Part shown: positions 34,467-44,376 of the stretch, piece after piece
Layout: every line of letters starts with the position of its first letter
How positions within the stretch are numbered: the first letter of the stretch is position 1
Assembly: GCF_014306135.1 (NCBI RefSeq)
Contig: NZ_JACRWD010000001.1
Location: 1,054,001 to 1,118,000 of the forward strand
DNA from: Paraclostridium hominis
GTDB lineage: Bacteria > Bacillota > Clostridia > Peptostreptococcales > Peptostreptococcaceae
DNA: 64,000 nucleotides
Direction of reading: 5' to 3'
The notes under the pieces: generated by a model
What the model saw: the letters and a program-made list of their open reading frames with translations, nothing else
What the model was told of the DNA's origin: nothing
Databases searched by the model: none
Program-made: the position numbers and the translations under genes

Positions 34467-35636
34467 TTATTTATTCATATAATCCTTAGTATCTATAGGA
34501 AGCCCCTTTTTATCTAGCTTTTCTTCTACTACTTCTTTTATAATAGAATATACTATAGCAAATAAAGGGACACCTATAATCATTCCGACTAAACCTAAAA
34601 CCTTACCTGCCACTAATAATGAAAATAATATCCAAAATGCAGATATACCTATAGAATCACCTAATATTTTAGGTCCTATAATATTTCCATCTATTTGTTG
34701 AATAATAATTATTATAAGTATAAACCATAAGGCTTTTATAGGAGATACAAACAATATTATTATTGTTGCAGGAATAGCTCCAAAGAATGGACCAAAAAAT
34801 GGTATTATATTAGTTATACCTATTATAACTGATATTAATAATACATATGGCATTTTAAATATTGTAAGAACTATAAATGTTAAAACACCAATTATAGCAG
34901 AATCTATTATTTTACCACTTAAGAATCTACCGAAAGTATCATTACTTCTATCAATTAATTCTAGTGTTCTTTTTGCATGCTTTTCACTAAATACAGCAAA
35001 TATAACTTTTCTGCCTAATCCAAAAAACTTTTCTTTATCAATAAGTAAGTAAATTGAAACTATAAACCCAAGTATTATATTCCAAACACTAGAGGCTACT
35101 ATTCTTAAGGCTTCACCTAATACAGGAATCAAACCAGCTGCAACTGATATAAAATAATTAATAAGGTCCGTAAGTTTGTCAACGGCTAAGTTTAGTTGTT
35201 CCTTATTAACATTTAAATCATGTGTATAACTAGTTATAAGATCTGATAAATTAGCTATATACATTGGTATGTCATTAACTAATCCCATTATACTTGATAC
35301 CAATTGAGGTAATACAAATTGTACAAATAAGTAAATTAATATAAAAGCTACTATATAAGTAACTAAAAGACCTAGGGCTCTTTTACTTTTAGGTTTGAGA
35401 TTGTTAAATTTTTCTTTACTTAGTAGTTTATCTTCAACAAACACTAATATAAAGTTTAATAAATAAGCTATAACTCCGCCTATTATAAACGGTTGCAAAG
35501 TTGATATAATCTCACTTACTTTACCGGCGAACATACTTGTATCCCAAACTATGCGATAAAAAATAATACTACAGCAAACAACTATAAATGAGTATATAGA
35601 TATTGTTGTGTATTTACTGTTCCAATCTATTTTCAT
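34467..35636 (-). CDS. AI-2E family transporter (PerM/YdbI-like)
   Basis: A 389-residue protein with about eight predicted membrane helices, the conserved re-entrant region TNIIPFFGPFFGAIPATII and the C-terminal GPKILGDSIGISAFWILFSLLVAGKVLGLVGMIIGVPLFA typical of the AI-2E exporter-like family. Members are implicated in autoinducer-2 export or Na+/H+ exchange, but physiological substrate is uncertain for most. Monocistronic with its own terminator. Confidence 0.92.
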   Translation of the reverse strand: MKIDWNSKYTTISIYSFIVVCCSIIFYRIVWDTSMFAGKVSEIISTLQPFIIGGVIAYLLNFILVFVEDKLLSKEKFNNLKPKSKRALGLLVTYIVAFILIYLFVQFVLPQLVSSIMGLVNDIPMYIANLSDLITSYTHDLNVNKEQLNLAVDKLTDLINYFISVAAGLIPVLGEALRIVASSVWNIILGFIVSIYLLIDKEKFFGLGRKVIFAVFSEKHAKRTLELIDRSNDTFGRFLSGKIIDSAIIGVLTFIVLTIFKMPYVLLISVIIGITNIIPFFGPFFGAIPATIIILFVSPIKALWFILIIIIIQQIDGNIIGPKILGDSIGISAFWILFSLLVAGKVLGLVGMIIGVPLFAIVYSIIKEVVEEKLDKKGLPIDTKDYMNK

Positions 35637-35823
35637 CTTAGCCTCCTATTTAATTGTAAATTCATATCGTTTTATTATAAACATTAAATCATAGTAAGTG
35701 TCAATAGCTTTGAGAATAAATTTACATTAAGTTTTATTATAATATTAAATATAAATACTAGTAAGTATATAATCATAACTACATGTTCAAAATAATTAAA
35801 ACACCTATAAAGGAGATTTTAAA

Positions 35824-36000
35824 ATGAATAAAAGATCTAAAACAGAAACTAACAACCAATGGGCTAGTGGAATTAACTCGTTAACAAGCAAAACAGGAGT
35901 AAAACAAAAGGATGAAAACGACAACCAATGGACATCTACTTTAAAAAAATCACCTGAGATATATTCTAAAAATTGTCATCCCGAAAAACATAATAAATAA
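35824..36000 (+). CDS. Small protein with repeated Asn-Gln-Trp motif, 58 aa
   Basis: ATG at 35824 lies 8 bases after AAAGGAG, and TAA ends the frame at 35998-36000, directly before a strong terminator. The 58-residue product is polar and basic, with no membrane segment. It contains two copies of a short unit, NNQWASG near residue 10 and DNQWTST near residue 33. I do not recognise the family. The complete unit (site, frame, terminator) supports a real gene that is easily missed by length filters. Confidence 0.65.
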   Translation: MNKRSKTETNNQWASGINSLTSKTGVKQKDENDNQWTSTLKKSPEIYSKNCHPEKHNK

Positions 36001-36002
36001 TT

Positions 36003-36063
36003 AAAAATGACTATTTCAAAATAAACTTTTCATTTATTTATTTATTTGAAATAGTCATTTTTA
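36003..36063 (+). terminator. Strong terminator after the 58-aa gene
   Basis: AAAATGACTATTTCAAA pairs with TTTGAAATAGTCATTTT around an AT-rich loop, followed by a T-run. Confidence 0.85.
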
Positions 36064-36293
36064 TAAATAAAGTGTTAAAATTTAATTTTTTTGATTATTA
36101 AACTTTAACACTTGAATCATTCATAAATCAAAAAATTTATAAGTTACTGTTAAATATCTATAATATAAAATCAATAATTTTTTATAAATTCTATAAGCAA
36201 TTTTTTTAACTTTTAGAATATTAAAACTTAAGACTAATATGTTTATTAATATATAACTAGTGGGTATATTCATTTGCGAGGAGATGAAATACT

Positions 36294-36794
36294 ATGAAAA
36301 AAGATTCAAAATTAGAAGCAACATTAATATTAGAAGGAATTCTATTTGGAATAATAGGTATATTATTTTTTATAAATCCAATAGAATCTTACTTTAGTTT
36401 TACAACAGTAGCCGGTATAATGCTAATTATAATAGGTATATTTACAATAATAAGAGCATTTAAAACTACTGAAAAAGCATATTACATATTTAGTGGTATT
36501 ATAAACATACTATTTGGTATTATAGTTTGGTTTACACCTATATCAACTACAGAAACATTAATATTATTCTATGGTGTATGGGCATTAATAAGAGGTATAT
36601 ACTTATTAATAATGTCAATTAAGAGAAAAAATATAGGCTTTAATACTAATACTTTATATAATGTAGTACTTATAATACTTGGTTTATTAATATTATCAAA
36701 TCCAATAGTAACTCTATTAGCAACTCCATATATAATAGGTATATATTTTATAATATCTTGTATATTTGAGTTATACTTAGGATTTCAAGTTTAA
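36294..36794 (+). CDS. HdeD/DUF308 family membrane protein
   Basis: A 166-residue protein of six predicted helices with the DUF308 repeat pattern: LEGILFGIIGILFFINPIES, then INILFGIIVWFTPISTTETL and VLIILGLLILSNPIVT. In E. coli the relative HdeD is linked to acid resistance at high cell density, but most homologues have no tested function. GAGGAG lies upstream of the ATG. Convergent with the next gene. Confidence 0.88.
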   Translation: MKKDSKLEATLILEGILFGIIGILFFINPIESYFSFTTVAGIMLIIIGIFTIIRAFKTTEKAYYIFSGIINILFGIIVWFTPISTTETLILFYGVWALIRGIYLLIMSIKRKNIGFNTNTLYNVVLIILGLLILSNPIVTLLATPYIIGIYFIISCIFELYLGFQV

Positions 36795-36806
36795 TAAATA
36801 AACTAT

Positions 36807-36837
36807 AAAAGGTGAACTCATATGAGTTCACCTTTTT
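36807..36837. terminator. Bidirectional convergent terminator
   Basis: AAAAGGTGAACTCAT is the perfect complement of ATGAGTTCACCTTTT, with T-tracts on both strands. Confidence 0.9.
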
Positions 36838-37396
36838 ATTTACTATTTTTATCAGAATTTATTATAGATTCTATCATAGCAAGTTGTTTTTTTGATGTAT
36901 TAATTTTTACATTTAGCTTATCTAATTTAGATTTCATTGACATCTTAACTTTTTCATCCTCTGTATTTTCTAGTTCTTCCAAACCTTTATTGTATACACT
37001 TTCTAAAGTATCTATTTTTAGCTTCATTTTTTCGTATACAGCTTGAGGATTATTTTTTAGTGTCAAAACCTTTTTCTCATTAAATGACAACATCTTAAAA
37101 TAAAGTAAATAAATTAGCATCATTACACTTATATTAAATGTTTCATAGTTTCCATTTTGAGTTACTAAACTTACTAATTCAATACAAATAAAATTAAATA
37201 ATAATAACCTAGTTAAAGTTTTTTGATTATCAAAAAAATCTTTATCTGTATTTTCTTTATTTTTCATAAATCTAAATGGTATTAATACCGTTAATATTGG
37301 AGTTAAAAATAACAAATTCCCCTCAAAAACTGTATATACAATGCTGAATATAAGCATAAAGGACATTGTTCTTTTGATTGAATTACTTTTCTTCAT
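36836..37396 (-). CDS. Hypothetical membrane protein with C-terminal coiled coil
   Basis: ATG at 37396 lies 7 bases after AAGGGGTG. The frame extends 12 codons further without a site. The 186-residue product has three to four membrane helices (about residues 10-110) and a long charged coiled-coil tail (about 115-185, KMKLKIDTLESVYNKGLEELE and following heptads). I do not recognise the family. It is monocistronic between the HdeD and mscL genes. Confidence 0.65.
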   Translation of the reverse strand: MKKSNSIKRTMSFMLIFSIVYTVFEGNLLFLTPILTVLIPFRFMKNKENTDKDFFDNQKTLTRLLLFNFICIELVSLVTQNGNYETFNISVMMLIYLLYFKMLSFNEKKVLTLKNNPQAVYEKMKLKIDTLESVYNKGLEELENTEDEKVKMSMKSKLDKLNVKINTSKKQLAMIESIINSDKNSK

Positions 37397-37506
37397 GTTA
37401 TGGCACCCCTTTAATATTTTAAAATGTTTCATATTAAAATAGTATTTATATCATACCATATATTATGCAAAAAATAAATTTAAATTTATAAATACTTATA
37501 AATAAA

Positions 37507-37544
37507 AATAAGAGTGTATAGCTAAACTATATACCCTTATTTTA
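37507..37544. terminator. mscL terminator
   Basis: AATAAG.GT.TATAG pairs with CTATA..CTTATT around a 4-base loop. Adjacent T-runs fit the minus strand. Confidence 0.75.
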
Positions 37545-37548
37545 TAAA

Positions 37549-37962
37549 TTACTTTTTCTTTAATAGTTCTTTTATATCTCTAAGCAATAAAACTTCTTCT
37601 GATGCCTCTTTTTCCTTAGTTACAGAAGCTTCTACTTTATTATTAGAAAGCTTCATATTATTTATAGCTTTTATAAATAAGAAAATACAAAATGCAATTA
37701 TAAAGAAATTAACTGTTGTTTGTATAAAATTACCTAGATTTAAGGTAACGGCAGGTAGGTTTCCAATAGCTTCTTTTAAAGTTATTTTATATTCTGAAAA
37801 ATTTATACCTCCAGTTAATATTCCAACTACAGGCATTATAATATCATTAACTAAAGAAGTAACTATCTTAGAAAATGCACCTCCTATAACAACCCCTACT
37901 GCAAGGTCTATTATATTTCCTTTAACAGCAAATTCTTTAAATTCTTTTATAAATTTTTTCAT
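37549..37962 (-). CDS. mscL: Large-conductance mechanosensitive channel
   Basis: MscL opens under membrane tension to release solutes in osmotic downshock. The 137-residue protein has the conserved N-terminus FIKEFKEFAVKGNIIDLAVGVVIGGAF (amphipathic helix and TM1), the periplasmic loop, TM2 (FFIIAFCIFLFIKAINN) and a charged cytoplasmic helix ending LRDIKELLKKK. Length typical. AAGGAG lies before the ATG. Confidence 0.97.
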   Translation of the reverse strand: MKKFIKEFKEFAVKGNIIDLAVGVVIGGAFSKIVTSLVNDIIMPVVGILTGGINFSEYKITLKEAIGNLPAVTLNLGNFIQTTVNFFIIAFCIFLFIKAINNMKLSNNKVEASVTKEKEASEEVLLLRDIKELLKKK

Positions 37963-38056
37963 AAGTATATCTCCTTCCTTTCATAAACTTATAGTTTCAA
38001 AAAAAGGAATTTCTATAACATTATTAAAAAAAATTTATTTAAAGTAATTATATATT

Positions 38057-39283
38057 TTATTTCATTAAATTTTCTATATCTTCTATTTCAACAGGTATAT
38101 CTTTAGATAAATTTACACAACCCTCTTTCACTATTAATAAATCATTTTCAAGGCGTATACCTATACCTTCTTCTTCGATATAAAGCCCAGGCTCATTAGT
38201 TATAACTGCTCCACATTCTAATTTGCTATCAAAATTCCATACATCATGAGTATCAAGTCCTAGTGAATGACTCACTGAATGGAAATAGTATTTAGATATT
38301 TCTTCTTCTTTTTCAATAAGTCCTATATCTATACATCCCTTAGCTAATACTTTTTTAGCTATATCATTTAAATCTTTTAATTTTAAACCAGGTTTAGCTT
38401 CTTTTTCTACTTCCTTCATAGCTGATAATACTATTGAATATATTTGTTTTTGTCTTTTTGTAAATTTTCCATTAACAGGAATAGTTCTTGATATATCGGA
38501 ACAATAGTACTCAAACTCTGCTCCTAAATCAAACAATATTAAATCTCCATCTTTTGCAACTTGATTATTATCTTCATAATGAAGTACTGTAGCATTTTTA
38601 CCTGAAGCACAAATTGTATTAAATGCATGACTAGATGCACCTAACCTTTTTATTTCAAAGTCAAAGTATGCTTCAACTTCGTACTCTTTCATATTAGGCT
38701 TAATATTTTTAGCCATAGATATTATTCCTTCTTTAGTTATATTTATAGCTTTTTTAATTATTTCTACTTCCTTATCACACTTAACCATTCTAAGTTTAAC
38801 TATTTTAGGATATATATTTTTAATTTTTAAATACGGATACTTAATTCTTAATTTATTTGCCATGTCTTGAGATTGTGTTGATTGTATATCTATAGACTGT
38901 CTTTCAAGATCAAGATATATTTTATCTATACCTAATCTATTTATATAAGATGAAATCACATCTTCAAATTCATCTAAATATTTAATAGTTTTTACTTTAC
39001 TTACTTCACTTGCTTCTTTTTTACTTATAGATCTTCCTATCCATTTTGCCATAAGTTCGTCTTCTCTTTGAACAAAAACTGTTTCAATTACTTCATTTTC
39101 AGTTTTTAATATAGTTAATATGACTTTAGTATCATCTATACCTGTTAAATAATAAAAGTTTCTATTTGGCGTAAATTTATATTGTTGATCAGCACTTCTA
39201 TATGGAGCATCCCCTGCAAACATTATAAGAAGTGAGTTTTCTTTCATATTTTTTACTAAATTTTTACGATTTGATTCAAACAT
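38057..39283 (-). CDS. pepP: Xaa-Pro aminopeptidase (M24B, PepP type)
   Basis: The enzyme removes N-terminal residues preceding proline. The 408-residue protein has the creatinase N-domain (about 1-160, with FTPNRNFYYLTGIDD) and the pita-bread catalytic domain. Metal ligands appear in DLGAEFEYYCSDISRT, HSVSHSLGLDTHD, TNEPGLYIEEEGIGIRLEND. Cytoplasmic, monocistronic, with a GGGGG-type site before the ATG. The symbol follows the closest family type. Confidence 0.93.
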   Translation of the reverse strand: MFESNRKNLVKNMKENSLLIMFAGDAPYRSADQQYKFTPNRNFYYLTGIDDTKVILTILKTENEVIETVFVQREDELMAKWIGRSISKKEASEVSKVKTIKYLDEFEDVISSYINRLGIDKIYLDLERQSIDIQSTQSQDMANKLRIKYPYLKIKNIYPKIVKLRMVKCDKEVEIIKKAINITKEGIISMAKNIKPNMKEYEVEAYFDFEIKRLGASSHAFNTICASGKNATVLHYEDNNQVAKDGDLILFDLGAEFEYYCSDISRTIPVNGKFTKRQKQIYSIVLSAMKEVEKEAKPGLKLKDLNDIAKKVLAKGCIDIGLIEKEEEISKYYFHSVSHSLGLDTHDVWNFDSKLECGAVITNEPGLYIEEEGIGIRLENDLLIVKEGCVNLSKDIPVEIEDIENLMK

Positions 39284-39351
39284 ATTATTACCCCCTTATT
39301 AATTTATCTATTATATAATTATATCACTTTTACTGATGAAAATTTATAATA

Positions 39352-39385
39352 AAAAGGCACTTTAAAATAATTTAAAGTGCTTTTA
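39352..39385. terminator. Terminator after the Bce-type permease
   Basis: AAAAGGCACTTTAAA pairs with TTTAAAGTGCTTTT around a short loop. The A-tract gives a minus-strand U-run. Confidence 0.85.
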
Positions 39386-39396
39386 CATAATGCTTA

Positions 39397-41408
39397 TTAT
39401 GAATTTTTAACTATATTTTTGTATCCTGTATATGTTGCATAGAAGTACCCAGCATATATTACTATAAATACTATAGCTGTAAATAATGAAGAACCTCCTA
39501 TATCTGGTTTATCATATAAAGCTATAAATTCATTAACTACTTTTATACCTACAATTGAATGGATGAAAGCCAGAGATACTGGCAAACTAAAGTATATTAA
39601 CGTTTGAGCAAATATACTTTTATTTATCATCTTATCATTTGCACCTAACTTTTTAAGAGCTTTATATCTGTTTATACTATCACTAGCTTCTGATAATTGT
39701 TGAAGAGCTAAAACTGCCATACTAGATATTAAAAATACTATACCTAGGTATATTCCTGTAAATAGTACTACAGTAACTGATCCTTTATTATTTTCATATA
39801 TAGTTTTTTTAGTATAACCATGAACAAAACCGAACTTATCATAATTTATCTTTCCATCCATAAAGTCTTTAAATAACTTTGAGAACTTTTCTTCTGACTT
39901 ATTATAATTTTCTTTGAAATTGACATCTAAATTAGATGTTTGAATTGGTAAATTATTAGTCAAATTATCATTAACTACCAAAGTTAATAAATTGTCTGTA
40001 AAACCTGTAGAGCGAAGAGCATCTTTTATTGGTTCTTTATTTTGTATAATATAATCTTTTCCGTCTATTTTTACAGTACTATTTTTTTCTGATGAATTAT
40101 TAATCATATTTAGTATTGTATTATTATTCGACATTAATAAAACTTGATTACTTCCTAAGTTAACGGCTTTTTTACCAGTTAAATTTCTTATATCATTGTA
40201 ATCTGAAATCTTTATAAACTCTACATACTGACCATCCAATTGGCCTAACATCTTATCTCCTGACTTAATTGCATTTTTTCCTAAAACATCAGCAATTGTA
40301 ACTTTTGAAGTGTAAGTATTAAAATATACATGAGGTTCAGAACTATCAAATTTAAAATCAAGAGCATCTAAAGATTCTTTTACACTTTTTATTTTATCAT
40401 TTTTATCTACATACATATAAGCACTTGCGTCAAAAGGTGTAGTATTTTTCAAGCTACTTTCTAAAGCATTTTTTAAACTCATCCCAGTTGATAATATACC
40501 TATAGTTAAAAATAACATTAAGCATATTACTGATATTGATAAAAAGTTTGTATTAATTTTACTGTTTAATTGTTTAACTATAAATATATTTAAATTTTTA
40601 AAGTATATTTTTTTATTCTTTTTAACTATAAAAAGTAGTGCTCCCGCTAAACTATAGAAAAACAATAATGTACCTAAAACTCCAAAAACTATTGATATCA
40701 TAAATTTAGGATTTTTAACATCTAAGCCTACATCAATAATAAATTTATAAGCAAATCCTAAAAATAAAATACATAATATAAAAGTTATTAAATACATTAG
40801 TGGATTTTTAAACTTTATATTTTCATTTTTTCTACCAGCTGTTAATAAATCTATTATTTTATATTTAGATATTACTATACTATTAAATATCATTACTAAT
40901 AAAAACATTATACCAAAGTAAATAATAGTTTTTATAATTGCACTTTGCGAAATTATAAATTTATATTCACTCATATTAGCTTCAAATAATTTAGATGTTA
41001 AAACTGATAATCCTTGACTAAAGACAAATCCAATTAATAAACCACTAATTAATGATGCTATACCTACTATAATTGTTTCAAATACTAATATCTTAGATAT
41101 TTTAAATTTTCCCATACCTAATGTCATATATATTCCTAATTCTTTTTTACGCTTTTTTATTAAAAAGTTATTAGCATATAATATTAAACCTCCTAAAATA
41201 ATAGAAACAAATACTGATAAACCTCCTATTAAATCGGATAGTATGTCTATAGTATTAGACGTAGATTGATTCATTTCAAGTATAGCTTTTTGAGATTCTA
41301 TAGAGTTAAAACTATAAAATATACTAACTGCAAGTGTTAAAGTTAGAAAGTATATACTATAATCTTTAAAACTTTTTTTACATTACCAAAGGCAATTTTA
41401 GAATACAT
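39397..41408 (-). pseudogene. BceB-type ABC transporter permease, single-base frameshift near the 5' end
   Basis: The natural start is ATG at 41408, after GGAGGTGATGAGA, overlapping the end of the ATPase gene. This frame gives MYSKIAFGNVKK and then hits a stop 22 codons in. The remaining 625 residues are open in another frame from 41274 and earlier. Adding one A to the A7 tract at 41373-41379 joins them as MYSKIAFGNV-KKSFKDYSIYFLTLTL..., a perfect BceB N-terminus, giving about 670 residues. The rest is intact: FtsX-type helices, a large extracellular domain (about residues 290-520) and C-terminal helices. BceAB transporters detoxify and sense cell-wall-active peptides. Without TM1 the product is probably not functional unless slippage restores the frame. 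A sequencing error in the homopolymer is the main alternative. Confidence 0.8.
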
Positions 41409-42162
41409 TCTCATCACCTCCAAGTAAGGTTATTACATCCATTATTCTATTGAAAAATTCTTTTCTACTATCATTTCCTCTAACTAATTCATTAAATATC
41501 TTACCATCTTTTATAAAGAGTATTCTGTGAGCATAACTTGCAGTGAAAGAATCATGTGTCACCATAAGTATAGTTGTCTTTAAATCTTTATTTAAACTTT
41601 CAAACCTTTCAAGTAATAATCTTGCAGATTTGGAGTCAAGTGCTCCTGTCGGTTCATCTGCCAATACTAAAGATGGGTTAGTAACTATAGCTCTAGCTGA
41701 AGCTACTCTTTGTTTTTGTCCTCCAGACATTTGATACGGATACTTATTAAGTACTTTTTCTATTTCAAGATACTTTGCTACTTCTTTTATTTTTGAATCT
41801 ATTAAAGAACTTTTTTCTCCTTTAATAGTAAGTGCTAATGCTATATTTTCATATGCAGTTAATGTATCTAACAAATTAAAGTCTTGAAATATAAATCCTA
41901 ATTCATTTTGTCTAAACTTATCTAATTTCTTTGATTTAAGTTTTGTTATATCTTGGTCATTTATTATTATCTTTCCACTAGAAACATTATCTATTGTTGA
42001 TATACAATTAAGTAAAGTAGTTTTACCACTACCACTAGGTCCCATTATTCCAACAAATTCTCCTTCAAGTACATTAAAGCTTATATTATCTATTGCTTTA
42101 CTTATATTATCTTTATTTCCGTAGTATTTTTCTATATTTTCTACTTTTAATATATTTTTCAT
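41398..42162 (-). CDS. BceA-type ABC transporter ATP-binding protein
   Basis: A 254-residue ATPase with Walker A GPSGSGKTT, Q-loop FIFQDFNLLDTLTAYEN, signature MSGGQKQRVASARAI, Walker B LVLADEPTGALDS and the switch histidine VTHDSF. It belongs to the MacB/BceA subfamily that pairs with FtsX-type permeases in peptide-antibiotic resistance. The next gene encodes the matching permease, which overlaps its last bases and is frameshifted. GGAGG precedes the ATG. Confidence 0.93.
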   Translation of the reverse strand: MKNILKVENIEKYYGNKDNISKAIDNISFNVLEGEFVGIMGPSGSGKTTLLNCISTIDNVSSGKIIINDQDITKLKSKKLDKFRQNELGFIFQDFNLLDTLTAYENIALALTIKGEKSSLIDSKIKEVAKYLEIEKVLNKYPYQMSGGQKQRVASARAIVTNPSLVLADEPTGALDSKSARLLLERFESLNKDLKTTILMVTHDSFTASYAHRILFIKDGKIFNELVRGNDSRKEFFNRIMDVITLLGGDENVF

Positions 42163-42321
42163 TTTTTTCCTCCTGGCTTATTATTATAAATTAATTTTAC
42201 ACCTTTTTTAGAAAAAAAGCCTTACATAAAAGTTTAACTAATCTTACAATTTAGTAAGTATAATAAAATAAATAAAGAACTTAGAATTTGCATTTAAAAT
42301 GGTTAAACTTAAATTATAAAA

Positions 42322-43563
42322 TTATTTTTTAGGAATATATATACTAAAAGTACTCCCTTTTTTATATTTAGAATTTACACATATTTCTCCTTTTAAATTA
42401 CTTACTAATAACTTAGCTATAGATAAACCTATACCTGAACCTTCTTTATTTGTTTCTCTATGAGAACTTGCCCTATAAAATCTATTAAATATTAAAGAAA
42501 TCTCTTCTTCCTTTATACCTATCCCACTATCTTTTACTTCTATTTTCACATTTGAACCTTCTTCAGATAAGCATACCTGTATATAATCTTTTTCCTTCGT
42601 ATATTTCATAGCATTATCTATAATAATTATAAATATTTGCTTTAGTTTTTCCTTGTCTGAGTAAATATTATTATCTTTTAAAGTATAATTAACTTTTAAC
42701 TTTTTATTTTGTAATTCAAATATATCTTCATATTGCTTTAATATATCATTTATCATTTCTACAATATCAAACTTAGATTTGTTTATAGTTATTATTGCAT
42801 CTTCCTTAGTTAACTTTAATAAATCAGATACTAACTTACTAAGTCTTCTTACTTCTTTCATGACTATCACTAAATTATTCATTTCATCTTCTACTTTATT
42901 TTTAGGCCTTTTTATAATACTTTCTACCTTAGAAAATATTATAGTAAGTGGTGTTCTAAGTTCATGAGATGCATCTTGTACAAATAGTTCTTGATTCTTC
43001 CAAGACTCTTCTATAGGTTCCAATGATTTATTTGTTAAAAAACCACTTATAAAATAAACAGCTATTAATGCGAGCATTATTGATGTAATAAGTACAAATT
43101 TAAGTTGACTTAAAAGCATCTCCTCAGTATCTACTATTTTTATTACTTCTATGGTATATGAATTGTAGTCTATTTTAACTTGTCTAAAACTGTGTTCATC
43201 ATATTTATAATTAGTTATTCCTTCTTTTAAATTTTTACTCAAATTAAAGGGCCTTATATAATTTTGTATATTTTCAGGATAAGCTTTTAAAAGCTTATTA
43301 TCTTTTGATATATAAACCATAGTTCCTCTTAACATAATATCTGGAGGAATATTCCTTTTAAATTCTAGGTTCCCTTTATTTATATTATGTACAGTTTTTT
43401 CATACTGCATATATAGTTCTTTATCTACACCTTTATAAGTTAAATTATAAAAATAGCTATATATAAATAAAGTAAATACTATAAATATAACTCCAACAAC
43501 TAGTGTATTTAGTGTTATTAGTTTTTTTCTTGTTTTCTTTAATATATTTTTATTCATCATCAA
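42322..43563 (-). CDS. Membrane sensor histidine kinase
   Basis: A 413-residue kinase with two membrane helices (about 13-34 and 155-175) flanking an extracellular domain of about 120 residues, a HAMP-like segment, a HisKA domain with the phosphoacceptor in DASHELRTPLTII and a HATPase domain (N-box IIIDNAMKYT, G-boxes DSGIGIKEEE and GSGIGLSIAK). Unlike short BceS-type kinases it has a genuine extracellular sensor domain. It overlaps its response regulator by 14 bases. Signals unknown; transporters lie on both sides. Confidence 0.93.
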   Translation of the reverse strand: MMMNKNILKKTRKKLITLNTLVVGVIFIVFTLFIYSYFYNLTYKGVDKELYMQYEKTVHNINKGNLEFKRNIPPDIMLRGTMVYISKDNKLLKAYPENIQNYIRPFNLSKNLKEGITNYKYDEHSFRQVKIDYNSYTIEVIKIVDTEEMLLSQLKFVLITSIMLALIAVYFISGFLTNKSLEPIEESWKNQELFVQDASHELRTPLTIIFSKVESIIKRPKNKVEDEMNNLVIVMKEVRRLSKLVSDLLKLTKEDAIITINKSKFDIVEMINDILKQYEDIFELQNKKLKVNYTLKDNNIYSDKEKLKQIFIIIIDNAMKYTKEKDYIQVCLSEEGSNVKIEVKDSGIGIKEEEISLIFNRFYRASSHRETNKEGSGIGLSIAKLLVSNLKGEICVNSKYKKGSTFSIYIPKK

Positions 43564-44227
43564 ATATATACCCTATCCCTCTTTTAGTTTTTATATATTT
43601 ATTGTATCCACTAGCTAATAAATTTTTTCTAAGACCGCTAATATGTACTTCAACTATTTCAAGTGGAATATCACTATCTATGCCCCAGATCCTATCATAT
43701 ATTTGTTCTTTTAATAGAACTTGTCCCTTATTCATTAAAAAAAATTCAAGTATATCAAACTGTTTTTTATATAACTCTACCTCAGTGTCATTTATATAAA
43801 CCTTTCTAGCCTCTAGATTAATTTTTAAGTCTTTAAACTCCAACATATTTTCATTAGATATATATCCTGTAGTTCTAAGAACTGCATAAACTCTAGCAAT
43901 TAACTCTTCCATATAAAAAGGCTTAGTAATATAATCATTAGCTCCAATTGAAAAAGCACCAACTTTATCATCTAATGCTTCTTTGGCAGTAAGCATTAAA
44001 ACAGGTGTTTTTATACCTTTATTTCTTATATCTTTTAATATATCTATTCCACTTAACTCAGGTAACATTATATCTAGTATTATAATGTCGTATATACTCC
44101 TTTCTATATCATAAAGAGCATCCTCTCCATTATTTAAAATAGAAACGTCTAAATTACTGTTACTACATAACTCTTCTTTTATAGTTTCTGCTAAAACGAT
44201 ATTATCCTCAACCACTAAAATTCTCAT
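43550..44227 (-). CDS. OmpR-family response regulator
   Basis: A 225-residue regulator with a receiver domain (phosphoacceptor Asp in IIILDIMLPELSG, conserved Thr/Lys MLTAKEA and NDYITKPF) and a C-terminal winged helix (about 125-225, with PLEIVEVHISGLRKNL and TKRGIGYIFDDE). It is transcribed with the overlapping kinase gene. It is divergent from the FtsX-type transporter that starts 150 bases away, which is therefore a likely target. Confidence 0.95.
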   Translation of the reverse strand: MRILVVEDNIVLAETIKEELCSNSNLDVSILNNGEDALYDIERSIYDIIILDIMLPELSGIDILKDIRNKGIKTPVLMLTAKEALDDKVGAFSIGANDYITKPFYMEELIARVYAVLRTTGYISNENMLEFKDLKINLEARKVYINDTEVELYKKQFDILEFFLMNKGQVLLKEQIYDRIWGIDSDIPLEIVEVHISGLRKNLLASGYNKYIKTKRGIGYIFDDE

Positions 44228-44376
44228 AAATTTTCCTCCTGAAACTGTTAACTTAATAATCTAAGTATAAACATCATACCTTTAGCTAAACTTAAATTTT
44301 CACATTTTTAATTTCCTTATTTAAGATTTTTTTAAGGTAAGGAATATAAATTATTTATCAAACAGGAGAAGAAAGG

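Noticed and set aside
41274..41274. ATG at 41274 as the genuine start of the Bce-type permease
   Set aside because: It lacks a good ribosome binding site and deletes the first membrane helix, while a perfect N-terminus lies upstream in the shifted frame.
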